Counted from the first letter of the stretch, positions 33,843 to 42,761 are shown. The stretch: DNA of 64,000 nt from DASUAS01 sp963720765 (GCA_963720765.1 CAVRGS010000003.1:372001-436000); one strand, 5' to 3'. The notes: generated by a model not told the origin, from the letters alone. Numbers and translations: made by a program.

Positions 33843-35069
33843 CTAGAGCTGGACGAGCGCGCTCTCGGGGATGACCGACGGCCACTCGACCCCGTCGGGC
33901 AGCGGGTGGTTGAACCTGGCGTACTTCGGCTGCGCGGTCGCGCGGTAGCGGTCGGTGGAGTGCGTGCGGTCGGGGTCGAACTGCGGGATGACCTTGTCGC
34001 CGAACAGCTCCAGGCACTGCAGCACCTCTTCGTGGTGCATGCCCTCGACCGGCATCCCGAACACCAGCTGGTCCATGCCGACCTCGCCCCAGCGCGAGAT
34101 CTGCTCGGCCACCTCGTCGGGGGTGCCGCACAGCATGTTGCCGCCGTCGATGATCGCGTCGAGCAAGGCGTCGTCGTCGCCACCCGACAGGTCCTTCAGC
34201 GACAGCGGCGCGTTGGGCCACGTGATCGCGTCCTGCGACTTCGGCATCGAGTCGTGGTACATGTTGACCATCGTGACGAGGTAGCCGCGACCGTTGCGCA
34301 GCGCGATCTTGCGGGCTTCCTCACGCGTCTCGCAGCAGATCACCGAGTTGGTGATCATCACGTTGTCGTTCTTGAACTGGCCGACCGGCTCGGTGCACTT
34401 GCTGACGCCTTCCTTGTAGGCGTCGATCCGGCCCTTGAGGTTGAAGATGGGCTCGAAGTTGAACGCGATGGCACCGATGCCGAGCTCTCCCGCGCGCCCG
34501 AAGGTGGGCGGGTTGCCACACGCCACCCAGATCGCCGGGTGCCCCTTGCCGTAGGGCTTGGGGAGGACGTTGTGCGGCGTGGGCACGGTGAAGTGCTCGC
34601 CCTCGTACGAGTAGTCCTCCTGCTCCCACATGCGCGGGACTTCCTTGATGACCTCTTCCCACTCGGCCTTGGTCGTGCTCGGGTCCATGATGTTGAAGCT
34701 GGCGAGCTCGTGGCTGCCGGCGCCGCGACCGGTGCCCCACTCGTAGCGGTTGTCGGTGAAGTGGTCGAGCATGGCGGCGCGCTCCGCGTAGCGCACCGGG
34801 TGCTCCTTGCGGGGGGAGAGCGAGTTGATGCCCGACGACAGGTGGATGTAGTCGGTCTGCGCTGCGATCCAGCCCATCACGACCTCGGGGGCCGACATGT
34901 GCGAGTACTCGGTCAGCGAGTGGTGCTCGCCCAACCAGGCGTACTTCCAGTTGTGCTTGTCGGCGAAGATCACGTACTCCGCCTCGCGCATCAGCGCCTT
35001 GTGCTCCATCTCGGTCTGGTGGGCGGCCGGGCCGGGGATGTAGCCGTTGAGGAAGATGCCGAATTCCAT
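33843..35069 (-). CDS. LLM-class flavin-dependent monooxygenase
   Basis: This 408-residue luciferase-like barrel is longer than simple F420 members. It shows MEFGIFLNGYIPGP, YAWLGEHHSLTEYSH, GINSLSPRKEHPVRYAE and the typical LLM strand GNPPTFGRAGELGIGAIAF. It fits the alkanal- or limonene-type flavin monooxygenase group, with a terpene or ketone substrate possible. Expression is probably from the promoter at 35119. It heads an operon with the TetR and zinc-ribbon genes. Confidence 0.92.
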   Translation of the reverse strand: MEFGIFLNGYIPGPAAHQTEMEHKALMREAEYVIFADKHNWKYAWLGEHHSLTEYSHMSAPEVVMGWIAAQTDYIHLSSGINSLSPRKEHPVRYAERAAMLDHFTDNRYEWGTGRGAGSHELASFNIMDPSTTKAEWEEVIKEVPRMWEQEDYSYEGEHFTVPTPHNVLPKPYGKGHPAIWVACGNPPTFGRAGELGIGAIAFNFEPIFNLKGRIDAYKEGVSKCTEPVGQFKNDNVMITNSVICCETREEARKIALRNGRGYLVTMVNMYHDSMPKSQDAITWPNAPLSLKDLSGGDDDALLDAIIDGGNMLCGTPDEVAEQISRWGEVGMDQLVFGMPVEGMHHEEVLQCLELFGDKVIPQFDPDRTHSTDRYRATAQPKYARFNHPLPDGVEWPSVIPESALVQL

Positions 35070-35118
35070 GCTGGGAACGCTCCTGGTGAAGGCGTGAGCT
35101 GGGTGCGTGAGGGTTCTA

Positions 35119-35148
35119 ATGCTACGCCTTAAAACGGGGTGACGTCAA
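35119..35148 (-). promoter_or_regulatory. Sigma-70-type promoter of the LLM/TetR operon
   Basis: On the minus strand, TTGACG (35148-35143) and TAGCAT (35124-35119) are separated by 18 bases. The palindrome TGACGTCA (35140-35147) overlaps the -35 box, where TetR could bind. A GGAG ribosome site precedes ATG 35069. Confidence 0.55.
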
Positions 35149-35171
35149 CCTCCGTGTGTCACGATGCAGTC

Positions 35172-35297
35172 GTGCCCGTCGCCGATCTGCCGACGCCCGG
35201 CGCTGCCGACCTCTGCTCCCGCTCCGACGGCCCGGTGGCGGAGCCCTTCGACCTCCTCGCGTGCGCCGTGCTCGACCCCTCGGCGCCCGAGCCCTGA
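35172..35297 (+). CDS. Possible 41-residue upstream ORF
   Basis: GTG 35172 opens a short frame (VPVADLPTPGAADL...) that stops one base before the acyl-CoA dehydrogenase GTG. No family is recognised. It could be a leader peptide that couples translation to the next gene, or chance. Confidence 0.3.
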   Translation: MPVADLPTPGAADLCSRSDGPVAEPFDLLACAVLDPSAPEP

Positions 35298-35298
35298 C

Positions 35299-36471
35299 GT
35301 GGACTTCACCGAGTCCGACGAGCAGGCCATGCTGCGCGCCGCCGCGAGCGACGTGGCCGCGAGCTTCGGGCACGAGTGGTTCCGCGAGCGTGCCCGCGCC
35401 GGCGAACGTGCCGACGAGCTGTGGCAGGCCCTTGCCGCGCCGGGCTTCCTCTCCGTGCACCTGCCCGAGCTGCACGGAGGGGGCGGGGGCGGGATGAGCG
35501 AGCTCGTGGTCGTGAGCGAGGCCGCGGCCGCGCAGGGATGCCCGCTGCTCCTCGTGCTCGTGTCGGCCGGCATCTCCGCCGAACTGCTGGCGCGCTTCGG
35601 CACCGACTCGCAGCGCGACCGCTGGCTGCCCGGACTCTGCACCGGCGAGAAGATGGTGTTCGCCATCACCGAAGCCGACGCCGGGTCGAACAGCCATCAC
35701 CTCTCGACCACGGCGACGCGCGACGGCGACGTCTACCGGCTGCGCGGCGCCAAGACCTACATCTCCGGCGTCGACGAAGCGCCCCGGATGCTCGTGGTCG
35801 CGCGCACCGGCGTCGACGAGGACACCGGTCGCGCGCAGCTGTCGCTCTTCGTCGTCGACACGGACGCGCCCGGTCTCGACCGCACGCCGATCCCGGTCGA
35901 GGTGGCGATCCCCGAGAAGCAGTTCCAGCTGTTCTTCACCGACGTCGAGGTGCCCGCCGACCGGCTCGTCGGCACCGAGGGCGACGGCCTGCGCCAGCTG
36001 TTCTACGGTCTGAACCCCGAGCGCATCCTCGGCGCGTCGATCTGCACCGGCATCGGGCAGTACGCGTTCGAGCGCGCGGCGACGTACGCCCTCGAGCGCG
36101 AGGTGTGGGGCGTACCGATCGGCACGCATCAGGGCGTCGCCCACCCACTCGCGCGTGCCAAGGTCGAGCTCGAGCTGGCGCGGCTGATGATGCAGAAGGC
36201 GGCGTGGATGCACGACCACGCCACCGACGACGGCCCCGGTCGGCGTGCCGCCGGCGAGGCCGCCAACATGGCGAAGTTCGCCGCTGCCGAGGCGGGCGCC
36301 CACTGCCTCGACGCCGCCATCCAGACTCACGGCGGCAACGGGATGGCCACCGAGTACGGCCTCGCCGACCTCTGGGGCCTCGTGCGGCTCCTGCGCATCG
36401 CGCCGGTGAGCCACGAGATGATCCTCAACTTCGTGGCCCAGCAGTCGCTCGGACTCCCCAAGTCCTACTGA
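35299..36471 (+). CDS. Acyl-CoA dehydrogenase family protein
   Basis: This 390-residue FAD-dependent dehydrogenase introduces an alpha,beta double bond into an acyl-CoA. Seen are FAITEADAGSNSHHL, YRLRGAKTYISGVDEAP in part, the ERILGASICTGIGQYAFERA helix in parts and the C-terminal QTHGGNGMATEYGLADLW. The position normally holding the catalytic Glu is not certain from this view. GTG 35299 is the start of the conserved domain. It is upstream of the molybdenum hydroxylase subunit, separated by a hairpin. Confidence 0.9.
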   Translation: MDFTESDEQAMLRAAASDVAASFGHEWFRERARAGERADELWQALAAPGFLSVHLPELHGGGGGGMSELVVVSEAAAAQGCPLLLVLVSAGISAELLARFGTDSQRDRWLPGLCTGEKMVFAITEADAGSNSHHLSTTATRDGDVYRLRGAKTYISGVDEAPRMLVVARTGVDEDTGRAQLSLFVVDTDAPGLDRTPIPVEVAIPEKQFQLFFTDVEVPADRLVGTEGDGLRQLFYGLNPERILGASICTGIGQYAFERAATYALEREVWGVPIGTHQGVAHPLARAKVELELARLMMQKAAWMHDHATDDGPGRRAAGEAANMAKFAAAEAGAHCLDAAIQTHGGNGMATEYGLADLWGLVRLLRIAPVSHEMILNFVAQQSLGLPKSY

Positions 36472-36482
36472 CCCCCTGTTTC

Positions 36483-36521
36483 GGCGCCCCGACCGCGTCG
36501 CCATGACGGCGCAGGGGCGCC
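36483..36521. terminator. Hairpin after the acyl-CoA dehydrogenase gene
   Basis: GGCGCCCC (36483) pairs perfectly with GGGGCGCC (36514), with an inner CGCC/GGCG stem. It lies 12 bases past the stop. There is no T run, so it may attenuate rather than fully stop transcription into the next gene. Confidence 0.4.
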
Positions 36522-36551
36522 ACACGGCAGGTTCTGCGACAGACTGAGGGG

Positions 36552-39182
36552 ATGCAGGCTCCCGCGCAGCGCTTCGTCGGACATCGGGTGGCGCGGGTCG
36601 AGGACCCGCGCCTGCTCACCGGGCGGGGGAGCTACGTCGACGACGTCACCGTCGCCGGGATGCTCCATGCGCACTTCGTACGCAGTCCGTTCGCGCACGC
36701 GCACATCCGCGGCATCGACGTCGAGGCCGCGCGCCGCCACCCTGGCGTGGTCGCCGTCTACACCGGGGCCGACATGGAGGCGCTCACGCATCCCTTCATG
36801 GGCTTCCTCCCGCTGCCCGACCTGTACCACCCGATGTTCTTCGCCCTGGCCACCGACCGGGTGCGACTGGTCGGCGACCCGGTCGCGCTGATCGTCGCCG
36901 AGTCGCGCTACGTGGCCGAGGACGCCGCGCAACTCGTCGTCGTCGACTACGAGGAGCTGCAGCCCATCGCCACGATCGCACACGCGCTCGATCCCACCCG
37001 CCCGGCGATCTGGCCGGGGCCCCATGGCAACGTGCTGCAACGCGACCGGCGCGACTACGGCAACGTCGACGACGCGTTCCGCAGTGCCGATCGCGTCGTG
37101 CGCGAGACCTTCGTGCAGCACCGCTACTCCAACCAGCCCATGGAGACGCGCGGCTGCGTCGCGGAAGTCGACCCGGTCGCGGGCACGGTGGAGTACCACT
37201 CGGCGACGCAGAACAGCCATCTCATGAAGTGGTCGTTGGCCGCGCTCACCCGGCGGCAACCGGTGTGGCAGTCGCTGCTCGACATCGCGCGCCAGCGCGA
37301 ACGGATGGCCGGCCTGTTGCAGAAGGCCAAGGGGATGGCGGCAGCCAACAAGGCCGCAGCAGTCGACAAGGCGGCGGCCGAGCACCACGAGCCGCCGAAG
37401 CACATGCACCTGGTCGAAGAGCCGATCGGTGAAGGCCTCGCGGCGCCCGCGTCGCCAGGCAAGTCGATGGCACAGACGTTCCTGCGCGAGCCGGTGCGGA
37501 TCCTGCACCTCACGCGCATGCTCCTCGGGTTGCTCGCCCAGGACCCGGTCACGTTCCCGCGGGTCACCGCCCAGGACATCGGTGGTGCGTTCGGGGTGAA
37601 GGTGCTCCCGACCCGCGAGGACGTTGCCGTGCTCGCAGCTGCCGTCGACCTCGGCCGATCGGTGAAGTGGATCGAGGATCGCAACGAGCACCTGCTCGTG
37701 GCGGGACAGGCGCGTGAGGAGACCCTCGAGGTCGAAGCCGCGCTGCGCGACGACGGCACCCTGCTCGGCCTGCGTGTGCACATGACCATGGACCACGGCG
37801 CGTACCCGGCGTTCCCGTTCAGCGCGGCCATGTACCCCTTGCTGATCCGCACGATGATGCCGGGGCCGTACCGCCTCCCTGCGCTGAGCTTCCGCACCAC
37901 CGTCACCGCGTCGAACAAGGCCACCTACGTGGCCTACCGGGGTCCCTGGGCCGTCGAGACCTGGGTGCGCGAGCGCATGCTCGACATCTCGGCGCGCGAG
38001 TTGGGCATCGGTCGGGACGAGATCCGGTTGCGCAACATCATCGGGCCCGACGAGTTGCCGCGAAAGATGCTGACCGGTCCCACGCTCGACATCCGCATGT
38101 CTGCGCGCACCACGCTCGAGCGCGCGCTCGAGGTCGCCGACCTCGCGTCGTGGCCGGCGCGCCAGGAGGCAGCGCGCGCCGAAGGCCGCTGCGTCGGGCT
38201 CGGGTTCGCGACCTTCATCGAGGCGGCGCCGGGGCCGCCCGACTTCCAGGAGGCGGTGATGCCGGGCGGGAGCGGTGGTCTGCTCGCGGGCGAGCCGGCG
38301 CGCTCGGTGCTCGAGGCCGATGGCACCGTGTCCGTCTACACGCAGCAGATGCCTCACGGCCAGGGTCACGAGACGACGCTGGCTCAGGTCGCCGCCGACG
38401 CGCTCGGTGTGCCGATCGAGCAGGTGCAGGTGCGCTACGGCGACACGTCGATCACGCCGTTCGGGCTCTCCGGGACCGGCGGGAGCCGTTCGGCCCCGAT
38501 GGCCGGCGGTGCCGTCACCTACTCGGCGCGCGCGCTGAAGGATCAGGTGCTCGACGTCGCCGCCGATCTCCTCGAGGCACCCCGCGAGGACCTCGTCGTC
38601 GACGACGGCAACGTGCACGTCGCCGGCGTCCCGTCGATCTCGGTGACCTTCGCCGACGTCGCCGCTGCCCGTCCCGGCGAGCAGCTGCGCAGCGACTACT
38701 CGTTCGACGGTGCGGAGGGAGGCTGGGCGCAGGCCACCCACGTGTGCTGGGTCGAGGTCGACCTCGAGACCGGGCGCGTGCACATCGACCGCTACGTCGC
38801 GGTCGAAGATTGTGGCGAGCTCATCAACCCCAACGTGGTCGACGGACAGGTGAGCGGCGGCGTGGTGCAGGGCATCGGCGCCGTGCTCTACGAGAAGTCG
38901 TTCTACGACGAGCAGGCCAACTTCCAGGCGGGCACGTTCATGGATTACCTGCTCCCGACCGCGGCCGAGGTGCCCGAGATCGAGATCCACCACGTCGAGA
39001 CACCCACCGACATCGAGATCAACTATCGCGGCGTCGGCGAGGGTGGGATGATCGTCGCCCCCGCCGCACTCACCAACGCGATCGAGGACGCGCTTGCGCA
39101 CCTCGGCGTGCGCGTCACGGAACAGCACCTTCCTCCTGCGCGAATCCTCGAGCTCGCGGGCGTCATCACCCCCGACGCGTGA
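36552..39182 (+). CDS. Molybdopterin-binding xanthine dehydrogenase-family large subunit with an unusual insertion
   Basis: This 876-residue protein matches the CoxL/XdhB-type large subunit that holds the Mo-molybdopterin cytosine dinucleotide and hydroxylates N-heterocycles, aldehydes or CoA-linked aromatics. Visible: RVEDPRLLTGRGSYVDD, QPMETRG, DIGGAFGVK, VAYRGPW, QMPHGQGHETT and GVGEGGM with the catalytic Glu. AYRGPW excludes form I CO dehydrogenase (AYRCSFR). Residues about 232-316, rich in Ala, Lys, Gln and His, are inserted between ATQNSHLMK and the FAD/Mo segment, where normal members have about ten residues. The small [2Fe-2S] and FAD subunits are absent from the window. Confidence 0.9.
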   Translation: MQAPAQRFVGHRVARVEDPRLLTGRGSYVDDVTVAGMLHAHFVRSPFAHAHIRGIDVEAARRHPGVVAVYTGADMEALTHPFMGFLPLPDLYHPMFFALATDRVRLVGDPVALIVAESRYVAEDAAQLVVVDYEELQPIATIAHALDPTRPAIWPGPHGNVLQRDRRDYGNVDDAFRSADRVVRETFVQHRYSNQPMETRGCVAEVDPVAGTVEYHSATQNSHLMKWSLAALTRRQPVWQSLLDIARQRERMAGLLQKAKGMAAANKAAAVDKAAAEHHEPPKHMHLVEEPIGEGLAAPASPGKSMAQTFLREPVRILHLTRMLLGLLAQDPVTFPRVTAQDIGGAFGVKVLPTREDVAVLAAAVDLGRSVKWIEDRNEHLLVAGQAREETLEVEAALRDDGTLLGLRVHMTMDHGAYPAFPFSAAMYPLLIRTMMPGPYRLPALSFRTTVTASNKATYVAYRGPWAVETWVRERMLDISARELGIGRDEIRLRNIIGPDELPRKMLTGPTLDIRMSARTTLERALEVADLASWPARQEAARAEGRCVGLGFATFIEAAPGPPDFQEAVMPGGSGGLLAGEPARSVLEADGTVSVYTQQMPHGQGHETTLAQVAADALGVPIEQVQVRYGDTSITPFGLSGTGGSRSAPMAGGAVTYSARALKDQVLDVAADLLEAPREDLVVDDGNVHVAGVPSISVTFADVAAARPGEQLRSDYSFDGAEGGWAQATHVCWVEVDLETGRVHIDRYVAVEDCGELINPNVVDGQVSGGVVQGIGAVLYEKSFYDEQANFQAGTFMDYLLPTAAEVPEIEIHHVETPTDIEINYRGVGEGGMIVAPAALTNAIEDALAHLGVRVTEQHLPPARILELAGVITPDA

Positions 39183-39409
39183 TCCCGTTCGTCGACTGGC
39201 TCGCAGCTCAGACGCGCCGACGCGATGCGATCGGTGATCTCGCGCGCGACACGCGACGCGACGACACCTGGCCGCCGGGCGGCAAGGTCAACCGCGCGAA
39301 GTTGCGCGCGCACTTGGAGGTGCACGATGCGATCCCGGGTGCACTCGTCGCACTCGACACGGCATGGGACGAGTGGGATGCGTTGCGCCGCGCCGAGCGC
39401 GACAGCTGA
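39179..39409 (+). CDS. YozE SAM-like domain protein (small)
   Basis: This 76-residue protein begins IPFVDWLAAQTRRRDAIGDL, continues RDTRRDDTWPPGG, and ends with TAWDEWDAL, the layout of the YozE SAM-like fold (FYxWL.., IGDLA.D, AW.EW). Its function is unknown. GTG 39179 overlaps the hydroxylase stop by GTGA and its own stop overlaps the thioesterase start (TGATG). Three tight overlaps suggest one translational unit. Confidence 0.7.
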   Translation: MIPFVDWLAAQTRRRDAIGDLARDTRRDDTWPPGGKVNRAKLRAHLEVHDAIPGALVALDTAWDEWDALRRAERDS

Positions 39410-39948
39410 TGGCGCACCTCGACGGCGCGCTCGCGCTGGTGCCCGACGGAGAGCACTGGCGCGCACACGCTGACGCCGACCACGAGTCGATCAGCGCGAT
39501 GTTCGGTGGGTGGACCGCCGCGATCATGCTCGGTGCGGTGTCGGCCACGGCAGAAGGGGACGCGCGGCCATCGGCGCTGACCGCGAATTTCGTCCGGCCC
39601 GTGGTACCGGGCAGCGACGTCGTGGTCGTCCCGTCACGCCTCGGTGGCGGACGTTCGTTGGAGCACTGGCGGGCCGATCTCCGCGCGGTCGATGGCGATG
39701 AGGTCCTCGCGACCGCGTTGGTCGTGCTCACGAACCGGCGCGAGTCGGAGTCCCACGCGCAGTTCGCGATGCCTGCGGTACCGCCGCCCGAAGGCCTCGA
39801 GCAGGTCCACGCCCCCGGTCCACAGGGCCAGCAGACAGAGGTCCGCCAGGTGTCGGGTGAGTGGGGGAGCGGTGATACACGCGGGTGCGTCTGGAGTCGC
39901 GACGGTGTGCTGCTCGCCACCACCGAACAGCTCTGCTGGTACCGCTGA
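39409..39948 (+). CDS. Acyl-CoA thioesterase-like hotdog-fold protein
   Basis: This 179-residue protein resembles the 4HBT_3/TesB-like hotdog group: HADADHESISAMFGGWTAAIM in parts, LTANFVRPVVPGSDVVV, and a C-terminal LATTEQLCWYR strand. Such enzymes hydrolyse acyl-CoA thioesters. It is shorter than a two-domain TesB, so it probably works as a dimer. It belongs to the hydroxylase/YozE unit. Confidence 0.82.
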   Translation: MAHLDGALALVPDGEHWRAHADADHESISAMFGGWTAAIMLGAVSATAEGDARPSALTANFVRPVVPGSDVVVVPSRLGGGRSLEHWRADLRAVDGDEVLATALVVLTNRRESESHAQFAMPAVPPPEGLEQVHAPGPQGQQTEVRQVSGEWGSGDTRGCVWSRDGVLLATTEQLCWYR

Positions 39949-39973
39949 CCCGGCGGCGCACACCCGCGCTGCG

Positions 39974-40369
39974 TCAGGTTGCTTTGAGCGTGCCCGTCAT
40001 GTAGCTGTGGAGCGTGCACACGATCTTGTAGGTGCCGGGCTTCTTCACGGTGAACTTGGCCGACTTCCCGCCGTCGATGTACTTGGTCGTGAAGGCGCCG
40101 TTCACGGCGGCGAGGTCGTGGGTCGCGCCGTCCTTGTTCTTCACCACGACGGGCCTTCCGGCGGTGACGGTGAACTTGTTCGGGAAGAACTTGTAGCCCT
40201 TGATGACCACCTTCGAGACGGTCGGGGGCGCCGCGGGGGTGGCGGCACCCGCCGTCGACACGACGATCCCGCCGGTGGCCAGGGCCAGGAGGAGCGCGAT
40301 CGTCGCGACGACGAATCGATGGGTGAGGGGTTGACGGCCCACGGGGAGACGTGAACGTGTGTACGTCAT
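39974..40369 (-). CDS. Cupredoxin (plastocyanin-like) secreted protein
   Basis: This 131-residue protein has a signal peptide (FVVATIALLLALATGGIVVSTAGA, listed as hydrophobic stretch 20-43) and a blue-copper domain. The type 1 copper ligands are His in GATHDLAAV and Cys, His and Met in CTLHSYM. It carries or stores copper, or shuttles electrons, outside the cell. The nearby cupin is separate. Confidence 0.9.
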   Translation of the reverse strand: MTYTRSRLPVGRQPLTHRFVVATIALLLALATGGIVVSTAGAATPAAPPTVSKVVIKGYKFFPNKFTVTAGRPVVVKNKDGATHDLAAVNGAFTTKYIDGGKSAKFTVKKPGTYKIVCTLHSYMTGTLKAT

Positions 40370-40425
40370 GCCACGAGCATCGCGCTCGCAACCCGCGCCG
40401 GTCCCAACGGGTGTCCGCGTGCGGC

Positions 40426-40815
40426 TCAGGCGCCGGCCATGCGGGCCAGCATGTGGTCCATCACGTGACCGTGCCCGACCTGCGGGCTGAACAACACCAC
40501 CTCGGCGTCGTCGAGCACCCGCACGCTGTGGCCGGGGGGCCAGTGGAACAGGTCCTGCGCCGAGCACTGCTCGGTGGCGCCATCGGTGTAGGTGACCACG
40601 ACCGATCCTGTGACCACGTAGCCCCAGTGAGGCGCCTGGCAGGCGTCGTCTTCGAGACCCTGCAGGAGGGGCGCGATGTCGGTGCCGGCCGCGAGCGTGA
40701 AGAACTCGCCGCCGAGCGTGCCCGCGCCCGTGGTGTCGCCGAAGTCGGTCGCCTGGCGCGCCACCGCGCCGGGGGCGTTGATCTTGGTGGGGATGTCGTT
40801 GCGGTTGACGTGCAT
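40426..40815 (-). CDS. Cupin domain-containing protein
   Basis: This 129-residue single-cupin protein has metal-type motifs: HWGYVVTGSVVVTY (motif 1 variant) and HWPPGHSVRVLDDAEVVLFSP in parts (motif 2). A late HGHVMDHM segment may add ligands. It can bind a metal and small acids; the reaction is unknown. It is in the same strand as the cupredoxin, 57 bases apart. Confidence 0.85.
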   Translation of the reverse strand: MHVNRNDIPTKINAPGAVARQATDFGDTTGAGTLGGEFFTLAAGTDIAPLLQGLEDDACQAPHWGYVVTGSVVVTYTDGATEQCSAQDLFHWPPGHSVRVLDDAEVVLFSPQVGHGHVMDHMLARMAGA

Positions 40816-40929
40816 GGTGCCCTCCGTGGTCGCTGTCGTGAGGCGACTGTCGGCGGCGCGCCTTGCAAGGCGGTTGCACGTCGCGTGATCGGCGACCCAG
40901 CCCGTTCAGCGACGTCCTCTCGTGGAGCG

Positions 40930-41808
40930 CTACTCCCGCAGCCAGCCGCGCGTGCCGAGCTCTGGGTGCAGCACGTCTTCGCTCCAGAGGATCCGGCCGG
41001 TCATCACGGTCGGGTCGGCCAGCGCGACCTGCAGCGTGGCCTCCGCGAAGTCGTCGACGCTGGCGAAGTCGTCACCCGAGTACGCGATGCGATTGCCGGG
41101 GGTCAGCACCGGCTCCGACGGTAGGAGCGCGTTCACCGCGACGTTGTACGGGGCGACCTCGAACGCGACCGCCTGCGTCAGGTGGTGCATCGCCGCCTTG
41201 TTGCCTCCGTACGCCAGCACGGTCGGACCGCCGGCCTGCTCGTACGGACCGGGGCCGGGAAGGAACGCGGCGAGCGAGCTGATGTTCACGATGCCGCCCC
41301 GTCCCAGCTCGATCATGTCGGGCAGCACGAGCTGCATGAGGCGGTAGCTCGCGAACAACCCGATCTGGAAGTGCAGCCGGTATCCCTTCAACGGGAAGCC
41401 GAGGAACGAGCCGGGGCGCGTCGTGGTGGCACGCGGTTGCACGGTCTTCGGCGCGCGGTCGGTCGGGACGGGGGCACCGTCCTTCGCCGGCGGACGGCCG
41501 GGCACCGTGAGCGCGGCGTTGTTCACGAGCAGGTCGATGGGACCGAACGCATCACGCGCCTCGCCGACGAGACGGTCGACGTCGTCCTCGTCGGCCAGAT
41601 CGGCGCGGATGGCCACCGCGCGCCCGCCGTCGGCCTCGATGGCGGCGACGGTGTCGTGGATCGTCCCGGGCAGGCGCTCGTCGAAGACCTGTTCGGTGCG
41701 CGCCACCACCGCGACCGCTGCGCCCTCGCGCGCGAACAGGCGCGCGACGGCTTCGCCGATGCCGCGGCTGGCGCCGGTGACGATCGCGACCCGGCCCTCG
41801 AGCCTCAC
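40930..41808 (-). CDS. SDR family oxidoreductase with an insertion
   Basis: This 292-residue SDR has TGASRGIGEAVA, LLVNNAALTV, SSLAAFL and YGGNK (Tyr/Lys). A loop of about 30 residues after NNAAL (PGRPPAKDGAPVPTDRAPKT and onward) is longer than usual. It may cover the active site for a CoA-bound or sterol substrate. GTG 41808 overlaps the thioesterase stop (GTGA). Confidence 0.9.
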   Translation of the reverse strand: MRLEGRVAIVTGASRGIGEAVARLFAREGAAVAVVARTEQVFDERLPGTIHDTVAAIEADGGRAVAIRADLADEDDVDRLVGEARDAFGPIDLLVNNAALTVPGRPPAKDGAPVPTDRAPKTVQPRATTTRPGSFLGFPLKGYRLHFQIGLFASYRLMQLVLPDMIELGRGGIVNISSLAAFLPGPGPYEQAGGPTVLAYGGNKAAMHHLTQAVAFEVAPYNVAVNALLPSEPVLTPGNRIAYSGDDFASVDDFAEATLQVALADPTVMTGRILWSEDVLHPELGTRGWLRE

Positions 41809-42677
41809 ATCACGGTCCGGTACTGCGTGCCGTCGGCCAGCGCGGGGTCGGCGAAGTATCGGATCATGTTGGTCTGCACGTACGACGCAACCATGCGACC
41901 GTCCTCGGTGAAGACGTCGGCGGTGCCGAACGTCCGGCCGCGTCCCGCATAGGGGCTGTGATGCGCGAGCAGGAGCCACTCGTCGGCGCGGAACGGTTCG
42001 TGGAACACGATGGTGTGGCCGACCACGCCGGTCGAGAGGCCCCGGTGGGCGTCGTCCTGACCGATGCCCGCGTGCGGCCGCAGCGCAGTGGCGATGAGGA
42101 AGCCGTCGGTCGCCCACGCCAGGACGGCCTGGTGCACCGGCGCGAAGTCGGGGAGCACCGGTGCCTTGGCCCAGAGGAACGTCTCGGCCGGGCCCGTGGG
42201 CGCGTCGACCGACCAGAGGTCGACGCCGTCGATGATGCGCAGCTCCGTGCCGGGGTAGACGAGCGTGCCCTGATCGGTCAGCGGGGTGTCGGCCGGTGCG
42301 GTCACCGACGGCATCGAAGGTCCGTGGCGGATCACGTCGGGCTCGTCGACGTCGAGCAGCACGAGGAAGCGTGCGCACAGGCGGTCGCCCTGCCACGCGG
42401 TCACGGTGTCGCTGGCGAACGTGCGGCCGGCATGGATCGACTCCACCGCGAGCTCGGTGGGCGCACCGATGCGTCCGGGCCGGGCGAAGATCGACTGGAT
42501 CGACCGCACGGTCATGCCGGGGTGACGCAGCGCCGCCGCCACGATGGCCTGGGCCAGGAACTGGCCGCCGAACACGACGTCGCGCTGATCGGCATCGCCG
42601 GTGTTCGTCACCGCGTCGCGATCGTCGCTGATCGGTTCGGGTCGGAGAGGCAACGGGATCGTTGACGGATCGGTCAT
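41805..42677 (-). CDS. Acyl-CoA thioesterase II (TesB-like)
   Basis: This 290-residue double-hotdog thioesterase has an N-terminal domain with VVFGGQFLAQAIVAA (substrate loop) and IQSIFARPGR. The C-terminal hotdog has LSTGVVGHTIVFHEPFRADEWLL in parts and the conserved GRGRTFGTADVF. It releases acids from CoA thioesters. ATG 42677 follows a TAGAGT box by 7 bases. It starts an operon with an SDR. Confidence 0.92.
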   Translation of the reverse strand: MTDPSTIPLPLRPEPISDDRDAVTNTGDADQRDVVFGGQFLAQAIVAAALRHPGMTVRSIQSIFARPGRIGAPTELAVESIHAGRTFASDTVTAWQGDRLCARFLVLLDVDEPDVIRHGPSMPSVTAPADTPLTDQGTLVYPGTELRIIDGVDLWSVDAPTGPAETFLWAKAPVLPDFAPVHQAVLAWATDGFLIATALRPHAGIGQDDAHRGLSTGVVGHTIVFHEPFRADEWLLLAHHSPYAGRGRTFGTADVFTEDGRMVASYVQTNMIRYFADPALADGTQYRTVM

Positions 42678-42684
42678 CTGGCGG

Positions 42685-42690
42685 ACTCTA
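42685..42690 (-). promoter_or_regulatory. -10 box (TAGAGT) of the thioesterase gene
   Basis: TAGAGT on the minus strand ends 7 bases before ATG 42677, the leaderless spacing seen elsewhere here. The tandem hairpins at 42705 are just upstream. Confidence 0.5.
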
Positions 42691-42704
42691 CGAGCGGTGG
42701 CGAA

Positions 42705-42761
42705 GTGCGGCCAGCGGAGCTGGCACGGCGAGTGAACGTGCGGCCAGCGGAGCTGGCACGG
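42705..42761. repeat. Two tandem 24-base hairpin repeats in a divergent promoter
   Basis: GTGCGGCCAGC followed by GGA and GCTGGCACGG occurs at 42705-42728 and again, identical, at 42738-42761 (33-base period). Each copy folds on itself (GCCAGC/GCTGGC). A third partial copy (GCGGCCAGTGG) begins at 42771. The position between divergent genes suggests paired operators or transcript hairpins. Confidence 0.65.

Noticed and set aside
36465..39128. 887-residue frame antisense to the molybdenum hydroxylase
   Set aside because: Same reason: His/Arg/Val-rich shadow of a conserved gene.
36552..39182. Form I CO dehydrogenase large subunit
   Set aside because: The active-site loop is AYRGPW instead of AYRCSFR, and coxS and coxM are missing nearby.
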